Shown here: piece after piece, positions 38,991 through 48,950 of the stretch | Layout: each line of letters begins with the position of its first letter | Position numbering within the stretch: position 1 is the stretch's first letter | DNA from: Gymnorhina tibicen | Taxonomy: Eukaryota > Chordata > Aves > Passeriformes > Artamidae | Length of the DNA stretch: 64,000 nt | Direction: 5' to 3' | Assembly: GCA_013399875.1 (NCBI GenBank) | Contig: VXAZ01000953.1 | Span: 2,417,890 to 2,481,889 of the forward strand | Notes under the pieces: model-generated | Database searches by the model: none | What the model saw: only the letters and a program-made list of their open reading frames with translations | What the model was told of the DNA's origin: nothing | Program-made: the position numbers and the translations under genes

Positions 38991-39439
38991 GGAAGCATCA
39001 CACAGTAGTCAGGACATGCAAAGCTGGCCGGCGCACTTGGCATTCGCACAGCCAAGCTGAGCACAGGGAGCTGCTGCTGCTTTTCAGGTCAAGGAGAATC
39101 TCCCTGGCTCCTAACAGAGGCAAGACACAGCTGCCTGGCTGTTGACCATTTGTGAGCAAGGGGAGCAGTTCCAGGGAAGGAGTGAGCAAACAAGAACAAG
39201 GAATTGTGGGGAGCAGAGGATCAAAAACTGAATAAAAGGCTACAGAAAAATGAATAGCTTCTTCCTTTACCCACTACTGTAGAAAGACAAATACAACATA
39301 AGCCAAAATGTTATGAGTAGGGACCAGCAGAGAAAATGAGAATCAGCTTATAATAATCCAGGTTCGTACATATGAGGGAAAATAAATGGAAACCAGGATG
39401 TTAAAAGAGAGGTATATTTGAAAATTGGTCATGATCAAA
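38991..39439. other. Intergenic, no recognisable gene
   Basis: GC-moderate sequence with no repeat recognised; it leads into the old CR1, whose true 5' boundary may lie somewhat upstream of 39440. Confidence 0.5.
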
Positions 39440-39930
39440 TAAGGGCTGTGGGAAATAGTGGACAGCAAATTAAGTTACAGATCTGCAATGCCATATAGCA
39501 GCAGCAGCAAAAATTTAACATAATGCTGTGCTTCATCTGCAGAGAAATCATGTCAGAAAGTGAGGAGGTACTGGCCCTCTGTACAGATCTGGCAGGACAG
39601 CACCTGGAATGCTGCCCTCAATTCTGGGCAACACACATTTACAGAACATGTTGATGAGCACAGGGAATTCAGAGAAGAGCGGCAGGAAAAAAAAGTGATT
39701 AAGGGTCTGAAAGCACTGACATATGAGAAGAGATTAAAATAATTAAATATGTATTGCTTGGCAAGGGCCAAGATTAACCATCTACAAGTGTGTAAATACA
39801 AAGAAAGTAGAGGAATTGTATTAAGGGGTATAAATATAAGTGTAATAGAGCAAAAGTAAACACAGGCTCAATATTAAGAAAAAGAACCAAACAAACTTAG
39901 CCCTGAGGGTTTTTTTTAAACTCTCCTTGA
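39440..39930 (+). mobile_element. Old, diverged CR1 LINE fragment
   Basis: The order of blocks follows the 3' part of older CR1 families: AGCAGCAGCAAAAATTTAACA, a GAGGAGGTACTGGCCCTCTG segment, CTGGCAGGACAGCACCTGGA ... CTCAATTCTGGGCA, CAGAGAAGAGCGGCAGG, AAGGGTCTGAAAGCACTGAC, TATGAGAAGAGATTAAA, TAAATATGTATTGCTTGGC, then ATCTACAAGTGTGTAAATAC and GTAGAGGAATTG. Divergence is much greater than in the other two CR1s, with indels. The antisense frame 39553-39801 is a shadow. The 3' end is unclear, around 39900-39960. Confidence 0.8.
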
Positions 39931-40253
39931 GAAGGTGAGGCTTACTGCTTGCAGCAGCTGTAGTGGCATGAAGAGAACAGGGCTGCAGTCATGCCTCAGT
40001 GGCAAGTCTCCACAGAAAGACCCAGAGAAGGCGGCAAAACCTCACGAGTCACCAGTGATTAGAAACAGCCCAAACTGGCCTGCAGACAGCTCAGCAGAAG
40101 CCAAGGCTGTGGCAGAGCTACGGGCCAGCCGCTGTAGCAGAAGGCAGCATGGAAAGGGAATGGAGAAGGATCTGTGTCTTCAAAGGTCACCCAAACCCCA
40201 TTTTTCTTGGGTGCCCGAATCAGGCTTAGCGTCTCACCACCTTCTCTCTGTAT

Positions 40254-40476
40254 CGTTACACCCGCCTCTCCCATTTCGGCTACCCGAGCCAGCAGTGTCC
40301 CGGGATGCTGCCTCCCCGCCGGGTTTGTGCTGCCGGGGCGCGTCCCGCCTGGGCTGGCAGCGCAGCCGGAGCACAGAGGTGTGTCCCCGTGTCACAGAGC
40401 CATCAGCGGGGGCTGCCTCCTGCGGCACCCCGGCAAGAGCTGCTGGCACCGCTGCAGCACGCGCGCAAAAATTGGC
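40254..40476. promoter_or_regulatory. Short CpG island
   Basis: About 20 CpG dinucleotides in roughly 220 GC-rich bases (including GGGGCGCGTCCCGCC and CACGCGCGC) in a window otherwise poor in CpG. It is about the minimum size usually accepted for an island. Overlapping frames on both strands (the end of a 184-codon plus frame at 39935-40489, and shorter ones) are open because of the GC-rich composition and partly read through old CR1. There is no clear TATA box. It could be the promoter of a non-coding RNA or an unmethylated enhancer island, since CNE-like sequence abuts it at 40484. Confidence 0.5.
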
Positions 40477-40483
40477 CTTGTCA

Positions 40484-40640
40484 CTTTAAATACATTAGAC
40501 AATAAATCATCCCTCTGAGACAGCCCCGAAGGAAAAACAGGGGGAAAAAATAGCACTTAAAAGCCCTTTTCTATTACAAAGCCTCTGGGGAGCTTTTAAA
40601 CTTGGAGAGTTTTTAAAGTGAATTGTATGCTTTTTTCCCC
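40484..40640. promoter_or_regulatory. Candidate conserved element beside CpG island
   Basis: Abrupt change from GC-rich to AT-rich motif-dense sequence: CACTTTAAATACATTAGAC, ACAATAAAT (SOX-like), GCACTTAA at 40553-40560 (NK2-type), TATTACAAAG, GCTTTTAAAC. No repeat. Motifs are visible; regulatory role is inferred. Confidence 0.3.
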
Positions 40641-42599
40641 CTTTTCCTGCCTTTATTATCAATTGCTAACATTAGCCTTGCCTTCCCATGACCAAACTCT
40701 CGTTCAGACTTCTTTTTTTTCGCTTTCTTCCCTTTAGTTTCCTCCCCATTTTTATCTCCTTCAACCTTACAAGCACACACATGAACACCCATAATGTCCA
40801 TGTAATAATCTCTTTGCCATGTAGCATCTCCTTTTAAATTGAAATTACTCTTTGCCAGTATTCCTTTTACTCTGTATTACTCTTCCCTTCCCTGCATTTC
40901 CCTTCGCTTTTTCATTTTCCTCTGCATTTCCCTCTTTCATCTGTCATTCTTCATGTCTGGTTGTACCGAACAACTTGAACAAATTCAAAACGCTTTCCCT
41001 GCTTTTAGGCAGACTATGTAAATTTTGCACCTTAAACCCAATTTTATAAAGCATTCTGATGGGTTTCCTTTCTTACAGAGCATATTCCTTCCCTCTTGCC
41101 TTAGGAGTCATCAAGCACTACTGACCTAGAAGGGCAGTATTTCGTCCCTCCGTTACAGCTCTCCAGTACCAGGTTTTTCCCACCTGGACTAAGGAATAAT
41201 GTTTCCTCCATTTTCCAGTGCTCAGGAAATCAAGAGTGCCTATGCAACCAGATCCCCCATGCAATGCTTAAACTGTTCTCCTGCCTACTGCTTTTATTTG
41301 GCCTTAAATCTTTATCATTAAAACCTTGAGGAATAAGTCCAGTCTGGTTGTATACCTTTGTAGAGCTGTATGGGAGAAATGGGTAGTGTTTTCCAGCTAA
41401 GCACAAGGATTTTACATCTTCAGTCACATAGTGGGTGTGTATCAGAGAAGAAAGAGGGAATGTAAGATAAGTGAGGGCAAATTCCAGGAAGCTGCAACTC
41501 TGTGAAACTACCTGATGGTTTTCCACAGGCTGGGAGTCAAAATGCACCTGTCAACATCCAGCTATCATAAAGCAACTCTTATCCCACAGCTGACCCGGCA
41601 GAGTCCTCCACAGGTGCTATGAGTTCATTTTGTTGTGTTGCGCTCAGAATTTACCCAATCCATTTCCCACTCAGCTGGCCTGTTACACCATAGCACCCTG
41701 TCACAGGTCAGTGCACACTGGCATGGGCAGCAGCAGCTATTCCAGCTGACTGTTCTTTGCTTCATTTTATTTTTGTTCCTGTAGGTGCAAGCCCAAGGGG
41801 ATCTTGTGATCTTCGGTTCCTCATTGCTGCCACCTGAGTGCCAACATTACCATGGGTCAGAAACGTGACTTCTAGAAAAGCACAACAGAATCTAGTAGAA
41901 GAAAACAGGCTGACTAACAGTGGAGTTAACCAGTTTGGTGCCTGGCAGCCAACGTCCTGGTGAGCAAGTTGCTGCATGGTGCTGAGTTGCTAGCTAACAT
42001 TTAACCAGGACACCCAATAAGGCACCTCTCTAAACAGTAAAAACGTGGTATTTTCTATCACTAGTGATTGTGAGAGAACCAGGGCAGCAAAAGCAAACAC
42101 ACTTGATAGCTCAGCCTTTGCATAGTGTTGGATTTGCCCTTTTTGGGGATGAATCACAAAAGGAACAGAAATCACCACACTTAGTTGGCCCCACATGATA
42201 AACCGAACAGGCTGAAGCATGGAGAAGAGGCAAAGAAAAAGGAGGTGGAAAGAGAAGTAGAAACCACTACTCTGACACCCTGTGGCTTCCTGCTCTTCTC
42301 AGGGGTCGATAATCATGCCTATAAGCCAATGGGCAAACTTCTCATCTCCAGCCCATGCCTCCTGCTCCTCCACAATCTCTTCACAGCCACAGACCGAGTG
42401 ACCAAATATCAGCCCCAGAACAGCCAGGGAAAGGGTGTGGAACAGACAAATGTGGAGGACTGAAGCCCTTGTGAAAGGAAATGCTGCATCCTGGGTGCTT
42501 GCCCGGGGAAGCAGGAGGTGGGGATGGAAATGAAAGGTCTATGTTCTCCCTAATCATTTCCGCCACAAGAAGGGAGAGAGTGCGACATACACCAGTGGA
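40641..42599. other. Intergenic, pyrimidine-rich start, no gene
   Basis: From 40630 to 40960 the plus strand is T/C-rich with near-repeats (CCCTGCATTTCCCTTCG and CCTCTGCATTTCCCTC). The remainder has chance frames only (maximum 105 codons, 41230-41547 minus). No transposon recognised. Confidence 0.5.
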
Positions 42600-43030
42600 T
42601 CGTAGCCATTAGAAATGAACCGCTGGTGGCTGGCAAATTGTAAATTAGAGAGCCAGAGTGAGAAGAAAGAAAATCAAAGGGGGGACGAGGTCGTGTTTTA
42701 TTTCACTTGTAGCGCTTTTCAAATTCAGCCCTAACCAAACCTGATTAAAGTAAATCCCTTTTTTACGGCCTGTGGAGTCTATAAGATTATGGTGTTAATG
42801 GAAGTGTGATTCGATCCGTCAGTAATGGTGCATGTCGGGGCCCAGGCGCCTCAGACAAGTCCATTTTTTCAGATGTATTTATTGTTTTTTTCTCCCCATC
42901 TCCTTTCTGTTCTCTGCATTGCAGTGTTTAATTGAACAGTTTAAAGTAATTCTTCTTCAAGGCCCATTAATTGATTTTATTTGTGTATTCTCCAGGGGTC
43001 AAGAGGAAAATATATAATAAAACATAAACT
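42600..43030. promoter_or_regulatory. Candidate conserved non-coding element
   Basis: A long repeat-free block with the strongest enhancer-like texture in the window: GCAAATTGTAAATTAGAG, ATCAAAGG at 42673-42680 (TCF/LEF-type), CACTTGTAGCGC, CCTGATTAAAGTAAATCC, TTATGGTGTTAATGG, TGTGATTCGATCC at 42805-42817 (shared with the block at 38.9 kb), TTTAATTGAACAGTTTAAAG, and CCATTAATTGATTTTA near 42963. CpGs persist at several places. Deep conservation is the expected proof and cannot be tested here. Confidence 0.4.
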
Positions 43031-44724
43031 CCAGGTCTGAGTTTGTCACAGTTCCCACCTTTCCACAAACATAAAGCACATTTCATCTTCAGCATTTCAG
43101 ATTTTTTTCTCTTCCTACTCTTATTTCCCTGCACTAGCGCTCTCAGGTGTTAGTTTTTCTGTTTCCCTTTTCCAATGTTTGTCTCTAACATTTGCCACCA
43201 TTACTGAGAGCACAAGGCAGCAAGCTCGCTCTCTTTCTTTTCCTGTGCAACAAACACCACACTGGTTTTAAAATACCCCTTTGCTTTTAGGTTCTCCAAA
43301 TGATTTCCCCTGCCCCAAGTTGAGCAAAGGGGAGGGTTCTGGGTTACACGTGTGTAAACCATTGGTTCTTGAAGCTCAGGTCATTTCCTCTGCAACTGGG
43401 GGGGATTTTTGTAAGCTTCTCAGAATACACCTCCTGAGGAGTCTGCCTCTTTCAAACCACATATGAGCCTGTGTGTGACAGCCAAAAGCTGCTTCTTTCT
43501 GCCACTTGGTCTGCAAGGGGCCACTGTTTCCTTTCCAGCCTCCCCAAAACTCAGCATAAGGTAACTGGCTGCTCCAAATAAATATATATTGAGCTGGCTT
43601 TGTTTACTTCAGATGCTGCAAAGCCATTTGTTTCCTTCAGCTCCCAGCTCCACTCCCTAAAGTTGGCCCCAAATACAATTTTTTTTCAGATTCCCCTTGC
43701 TGAAGCCCTTACTCTCTGCTTTCATGCTGTTCTTCTGCAGCAAGTACATTCCTTTTAATAGAGTTTTCGGAACACAAGGGGTTTCTTTTTGTTATTATTT
43801 TTAAATCACAAAATATGCCAGGGAAGTTTTCATCCTCCCACTCACCTCACTCAGATCCGTTCTACAAACTGCCTCTAGATTAATGCAAGGCAAAAGATGC
43901 TTTTCCTTTTCTTTCCACCCTCTGATTGACACAGTCTGGGTGAAACACCATTGCTGCAGCTAGGGCACTTCTCTGGGGCTGCAGCCTTACCAGTTGGTTT
44001 CATGGAGTCCTGAGTTTGTTTTGAAATTTGACATCACATAACATACCGGATGGGACCAAATCCAAGATAAACCTCTTACCAGTAGACCTCTTGTTCTGTC
44101 TCCTCCTAGCTGCAGAAAAAAAAATCTGCTCTATACTACAGATGATGGAGAAGTTACGGAGGCAGAATGTAATTACCCAAGAGTGGAACTTAGCCTTACT
44201 CCCTTTACTCTTACGAGTACTATGGCATCTTTAAGCAGGCGGAATTTCAGGTTTATGTCTAAAATCTTAGCAAGGGAGGATTCACTAAGGTTGTGCAGGG
44301 GAAGAGGCAATGGTAAAGGCAAAAGAAGAGCTCCCCCTGCTAACTCATCAGCAATCTTTTGCTCTAAGATAAGCTTTCCATGGAAGGCTGAAAATACAAA
44401 TCCAGAGCTAGTTATGTCTCTACTGATCTCCTACATTCTGGGCAGAACAGAACCTATGTACCTAGACGTACACTCAGACCTAGGGCATTGCTCCCCATTG
44501 TCACTGGAGTGGAGATTCCTGGACTGACAGCTTATGGATGAGCAGGTACGTGCTCTTTTGACAAGACACGGGGACGTTACTGGGAGGTGAATATGGTCAC
44601 CTGGTTACTTCTAGGAAATATTTACCACTGTGTCATGGTCTTCTCCACTTATCCTCATCTTCTGGCTCTAGTTTTTTGGAACCACCACCTTGTCTTTTCA
44701 AACTTATTTCACTACCTTCTTTCT
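43031..44724. other. Intergenic, no recognisable gene
   Basis: Chance frames up to 114 codons (44183-44527 plus). T/C-rich patches at 43085-43170 and 43680-43920. No repeat family recognised. Confidence 0.5.
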
Positions 44725-44781
44725 TGCTCTGCTCAGATATGCTCTGCTGAGATATCTCTAATATCTCTGCTGAGATATGCT
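44725..44781. repeat. Imperfect local repeat of TCTGCTGAGATAT
   Basis: The words TGCTCTGCTCAGATAT, GCTCTGCTGAGATAT and TCTCTGCTGAGATAT follow one another at spacings of about 15 and 22 bases. A small degenerate tandem duplication. Confidence 0.65.
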
Positions 44782-45829
44782 CCATAACATCTCTGCCTGG
44801 TGATTAGCCTCTTCTATGGCAAATGGGGCTGTCTCACTTTCTTAAAGGAAGACAGTATTCTTAGCAAGACGGTATTCTTGTAACAGGAGCTTCCTCTGTT
44901 TGGAAGTATGATGATTTTTGGAATAAGGAAAAGAAGTTCTCTTGAGAAGTCTGATCTGTGATTTAGACGTAAATCATTATCTATCATTTTGCTGTCTACA
45001 GAGACCTGTGTCCGTGGCACAGAGCTCCATACTGTAGCTCTTGACCCTGGACAGTAATCTTCTTAACTTTCAGTTACAGCCAGACTCTGTCAAACAAGAT
45101 TAAAATAAAATTTCCTCTGTTCATACACATTGAAATATATAACACCATCCTCCCCACAGTCTCATGTCAAGATTGAGCACCTCTACAAGTCCATTATCAT
45201 CTGAATTCAAAGATGATTCAAAGCTCCTCCTCAAGAGCTTTCATCCTGATCCATCTTGGTGTCTTTCAGCAATGGTTTTACTCTTTGTATTTCCGCTATA
45301 ATTTCATTTCAGCATAACCTTGACCTGCCTATGCTACCAGAGCAGATCTCCTTCGTCTAATTGTTCACCCTCCCCCATATACATATGAAACTAAGTGTCC
45401 TCCCTTAGCTAATATAATACAAAGGAATCAATCTGTCAGGCACACATACCCTCACAGCCTCAGCAAATTAACCTTGCAGAGTAATTAGGGCAAGCACCAT
45501 GGTGTTGGTATCATGGCCTCATTTTGCTGCTCAAAGCATTAAAAAACTGCCACAGCACAGCTACCAGTTAAAATCAATAGCCCACTACATCAACGAGAAT
45601 AAAGCTAGCCAAGTGCTTCCTTGCTCCCATGTTGGGCCATAAGGGTGCACAGAGGAGTCTGGAGGTCCTTCTTGTCACAGCTTTGATGGAGGCCAGACTT
45701 GAGGAATGGGTGCTCTTCAGTGGAGGCAGGAGGTTCTCAGAGGCTGGGGTAGAGAACTGATTTACTGGAGAAGATCATAAGAAGTTGCCAGCCTTTCCAG
45801 GCCTGTCATGGCCTAGGAGCCACAAAAGT
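44782..45829. other. Intergenic, no recognisable gene
   Basis: No frame above 70 codons and no recognised repeat. AT-rich throughout, slightly GC-richer from 45620. Confidence 0.55.
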
Positions 45830-45970
45830 CAGACAGTTTCTATTTGCATTGTATAATTGGCGGAGCCTGTCACAACACTGCGAAAGCCAGCTGCTGCTTT
45901 CTGCTCAGAGCTAATTCCACCTGATTTATTTAATATTGTAATGAATATAATTCTTTCTTGCCAGCCCCTT
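45830..45970. promoter_or_regulatory. Candidate regulatory block with octamer
   Basis: ATTTGCAT at 45842-45849 is a perfect octamer (POU) site and overlaps CATTGT (SOX-like), followed by ATAATTGGCGGAG and an AT-rich stretch TTATTTAATATTGTAATGAATATAATT. Short, repeat-free and motif dense. Function inferred. Confidence 0.28.
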
Positions 45971-47830
45971 CCCCACACACTCAGCCAGCAGTTAGAGGCA
46001 GCAGACGCTGCAGACAAACCTGCACAAGCAGGTGGTGTGGAATGCCTTGGCTCTTCCAGGGACTGAGCAGCTCAGCGCTGTGCTCCAGAGAGAGCAGTGG
46101 GATGCGTGCTGGAGAACTGCAGCCATGCACACTGTCTTCTCACACCTAGGAGAGGCTTTCAGATCTGCAGAGAGGGCAAATGTGTGGACAACTAAGTGTG
46201 ACAAGTGAAGGACAGAGCATAGCACTGTAGGAACCCAGATTTCAGACAGACCAGGAGAGATTAAAGGAGATGTTGTGAGGGATTAGAGAGGTGCAAGGGG
46301 GTGAAAAGGAAACATACTCAAGAAGGAGGGAAAAATAAAGCCAACTTGCTTAAGCAAAGATGCCAGCAGAGATGGTGGGCTAGGACACAACATTTAGAGG
46401 AAGATCTGCTGGCAGGTCTTTCTTCCCACTGAAAAAAATATAAAAGCCAAGCCCACTGTAATCTGACAGTGGCCAAGCCAGGGGTAGCAATATCTGAAAA
46501 TCAAAAAGCTCTGGAAGGACAGTAAATTCTGATGAAATTTGGCAATCATTTAGCTTTGAATCTTCTGCCCTGCCAAAGTGCAAGCAGGTAAAGCCAGTAA
46601 GAGAATGAGTTCTGCAGGACAATGGTGGCTTCAAGAGCTGGACCAAAGTTTGAGCTTTTGAGAGAATAAATCAGACTGTGGCTATGAGCAACACCAACAA
46701 TCACAGCTATGGAAAGAAGCAGAAGATAAGGGAATGGGAAATACTGCTCCCCTCCACACAGCATCTAGGAATTGCATCTAGAGGAAGGAAGGAAGCCTGA
46801 TACTCCTAGATTCCCTTTGCCAGGGCAAGACCAAAAGAAGACCTACAGCCCAGCCTTTGGTTCACAAGCAGAATCAGTACTGGCTTCAAATTGGGCTTTA
46901 TAATCATGTTCAGTGGGAACTCTGACAGGATGCTTGGAGAATGAGACAGGGAGCATTCCAGAGGGCTGCTTTGGTGTCTCAGCTGTAGGGAACAGATACA
47001 AAAGATGAGAAAGGAGTCTGGAAACTGCTGAGAGACAGACATGTTTAACTAATAGAGGATGAGCCAGACAGAGAGAACCAAGAAGTCTTAGGATGTAGAG
47101 GAAGAATATTGTTCCACAGAAAACAAATGTCACAAGTATTTTCTGGCTCTGGAAACATTTCATTTGCTGTTCCCACCATGGAAATGGCTGGTTACCCCCA
47201 GATAATTTAAGCCCTTATGTTTTATGACAAATTCTGCTTACTGACCTGCTTTCAGAGCCCATGACAACTGAGAAGTTGCAGAAGGTGGTTGCAGTTGGGC
47301 AGATTGTCTGTCACATTAATACACAACCATAATTTTCAGCTTGTAAATTGTTTAGGGAGATACTTTCATGAAATGAATCTGTGCCCAAACATGGAGAAAA
47401 GAAGTTCTCTTCAGAGTGTCATATACTGCTAGAGTTGTTAAGTAGATGGTTAAATCCAAACATTTTTCTTCCTGCCCATCTTAACTGTATGTTTTCCAGA
47501 ATTCAGAATAATTAATCTGCAACAAATCCAACAGAAGCTGTGCATAGGAACTATCACTGATGCACAAGCCATGATACTGAAGGTACACTCTCATCCAGAT
47601 GAGCTGCCACCTGGAGTGGACAGATGGAGATGAAGGGGAGGAGGGATAAAAGCCAGTTGAGTGAATGGTTTCATTAAGCTGCAAGGAGGCAGGAAAGTGT
47701 GTAGAACTGAGAATCAAGAGTTTTTAGACACTAGCAACATGGCAGTGAGTTTGTATCAGTCAGTGGAAACAAGGACCTTTGCCCCGTCCTGAGGAGAAGT
47801 TTTGCTGGTTTCCTACCAAGAAAGAAATAG
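45971..47830. other. Intergenic, no recognisable gene
   Basis: Chance frames only (maximum 106 codons, 46843-47163 minus, overlapping another minus frame). No repeats recognised. The stop codon at 47828-47830 begins the long open stretch that follows. Confidence 0.5.
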
Positions 47831-48607
47831 TGGTACAGTAACATTCTGACTTTACCTTTCTCCCTGATCCTTTGGAAGGGCCCAGAGAAAGACATGCTCC
47901 CCCTCCCCATCCATCCCTTACAACAGACACAGAGCACTCTGGGGCAGGTCTGCAGAGAATTAGTTAGTTTAGAACCCCAGCCAGGGCGGAGTGGCTCAAT
48001 AAAACTGCCAGTCTCTCATATTAATACCAGGTCTTTGAGTAATAATCCCAGGCTCTCGGTGACCTGGAACACCAGCTATGCTAACAACAAACTTAAAGTC
48101 ACAAAGACGACTAAGTGTGAAACCAGATTTAAAGATTTAGTAGCTATTCTCAGCAGTCTCCTGTTCAGGCAAAATGCGTCAAAGGCATTTGGAAACTCTG
48201 AGAGGTGCCCTGAAATGGTAGCTGATTTCGTGACTGACAATGACAAGCAAAGCAAGGGGCTTATCTCTGAGACAGGAGCAGAAGGAAAATTGCCACCAGC
48301 TACAGGAAAGAACAGATCAGACTTCCCAGTGAAAACACTGCTCCCTCTGCCAGTGGAACCTGCCCCATCCTCCTCCAGAAAATGCATTTCAAAGGAAGAA
48401 GGGAAGGAGTTTGAATGGGTGAAAAAAGCCAAGGTAAGAACTGTCATTGGGAATCTCGATGTTTGCAGGATCTCTGGCCACGCACTCCCTTCCTCTGCCC
48501 ATTACAGCTCACAGACACTCCAATCTACTCAGGTAATGACCGGAGGAAACAGATTTCCTATCCTCGGATCTGCTGCCATTCCTGAGTTTGCAGCAGACAT
48601 TTTGTAA
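47831..48607 (+). other. Long open frame, possible exon (unproven)
   Basis: The frame is open for 258 codons between stops; from the first ATG (47894) it encodes 237 residues. No known domain, signal peptide or membrane segment is recognised; the middle is rich in Lys, Ser and Thr, without low complexity. A possible acceptor (pyrimidine-rich run ending ACAACAG at 47926) and two possible donors, AAG|GTAAGA after 48433 and CAG|GTAATG after 48532, are all phase 0, so an internal coding exon of 507 or 606 bases would keep the frame. Against coding: the opposite strand is also open for 123 codons (48076-48447), and the flank looks like non-coding conserved DNA. I favour a stop-poor non-coding element but cannot exclude an exon. 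Confidence 0.25.
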
Positions 48608-48609
48608 TC

Positions 48610-48950
48610 AGAGAGCCTGTCAAGAGAGACAAGAGCCTTTAGCAGAAAAGAAAAGTTAATTGCGGAACAAGGGATTTAAAATCTGTGCAAAGGGGGACAA
48701 TAAAAGAAACAATTATGGAGTTTAACCACCGCTGCTGGCATGGTGTTGAATGTCATTTGTCCTTAGCTACACTGATACGGTTAAACTGCGCACTCAAGGC
48801 TGATGTTTCGGTTTGCTGGTGATTTTGGAACATCAGCAAAAGTTTTGTTTCGAACTAAACCAAATAATTTTTTCTATTTCAGGCATTTAATTAAAAATGA
48901 TTAGAGCTTTTATTTTAAAGAAAAGTTGCTTCCAATTGACATGAACCCAA
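48610..48950. promoter_or_regulatory. Candidate conserved non-coding element
   Basis: AT-rich block with GTTAATTGCGG, GGACAATAAAAG, AACAATTATGG, TTTAACCACCGC (RUNX-like), GATACGGTTAAACTGCGC, CTGATGTTTCGG and TTTAATTAAAAATGATTAG. CpGs are retained inside otherwise AT-rich sequence. It directly follows the long open frame, so both may belong to one conserved element. Confidence 0.33.

Noticed and set aside
39935..40489. Plus-strand frame of 184 codons
   Set aside because: It begins at the tail of the old CR1 and ends in the CpG island; the Ala/Arg/Ser/Pro-rich translation reflects GC-rich DNA, and other frames are open as well.
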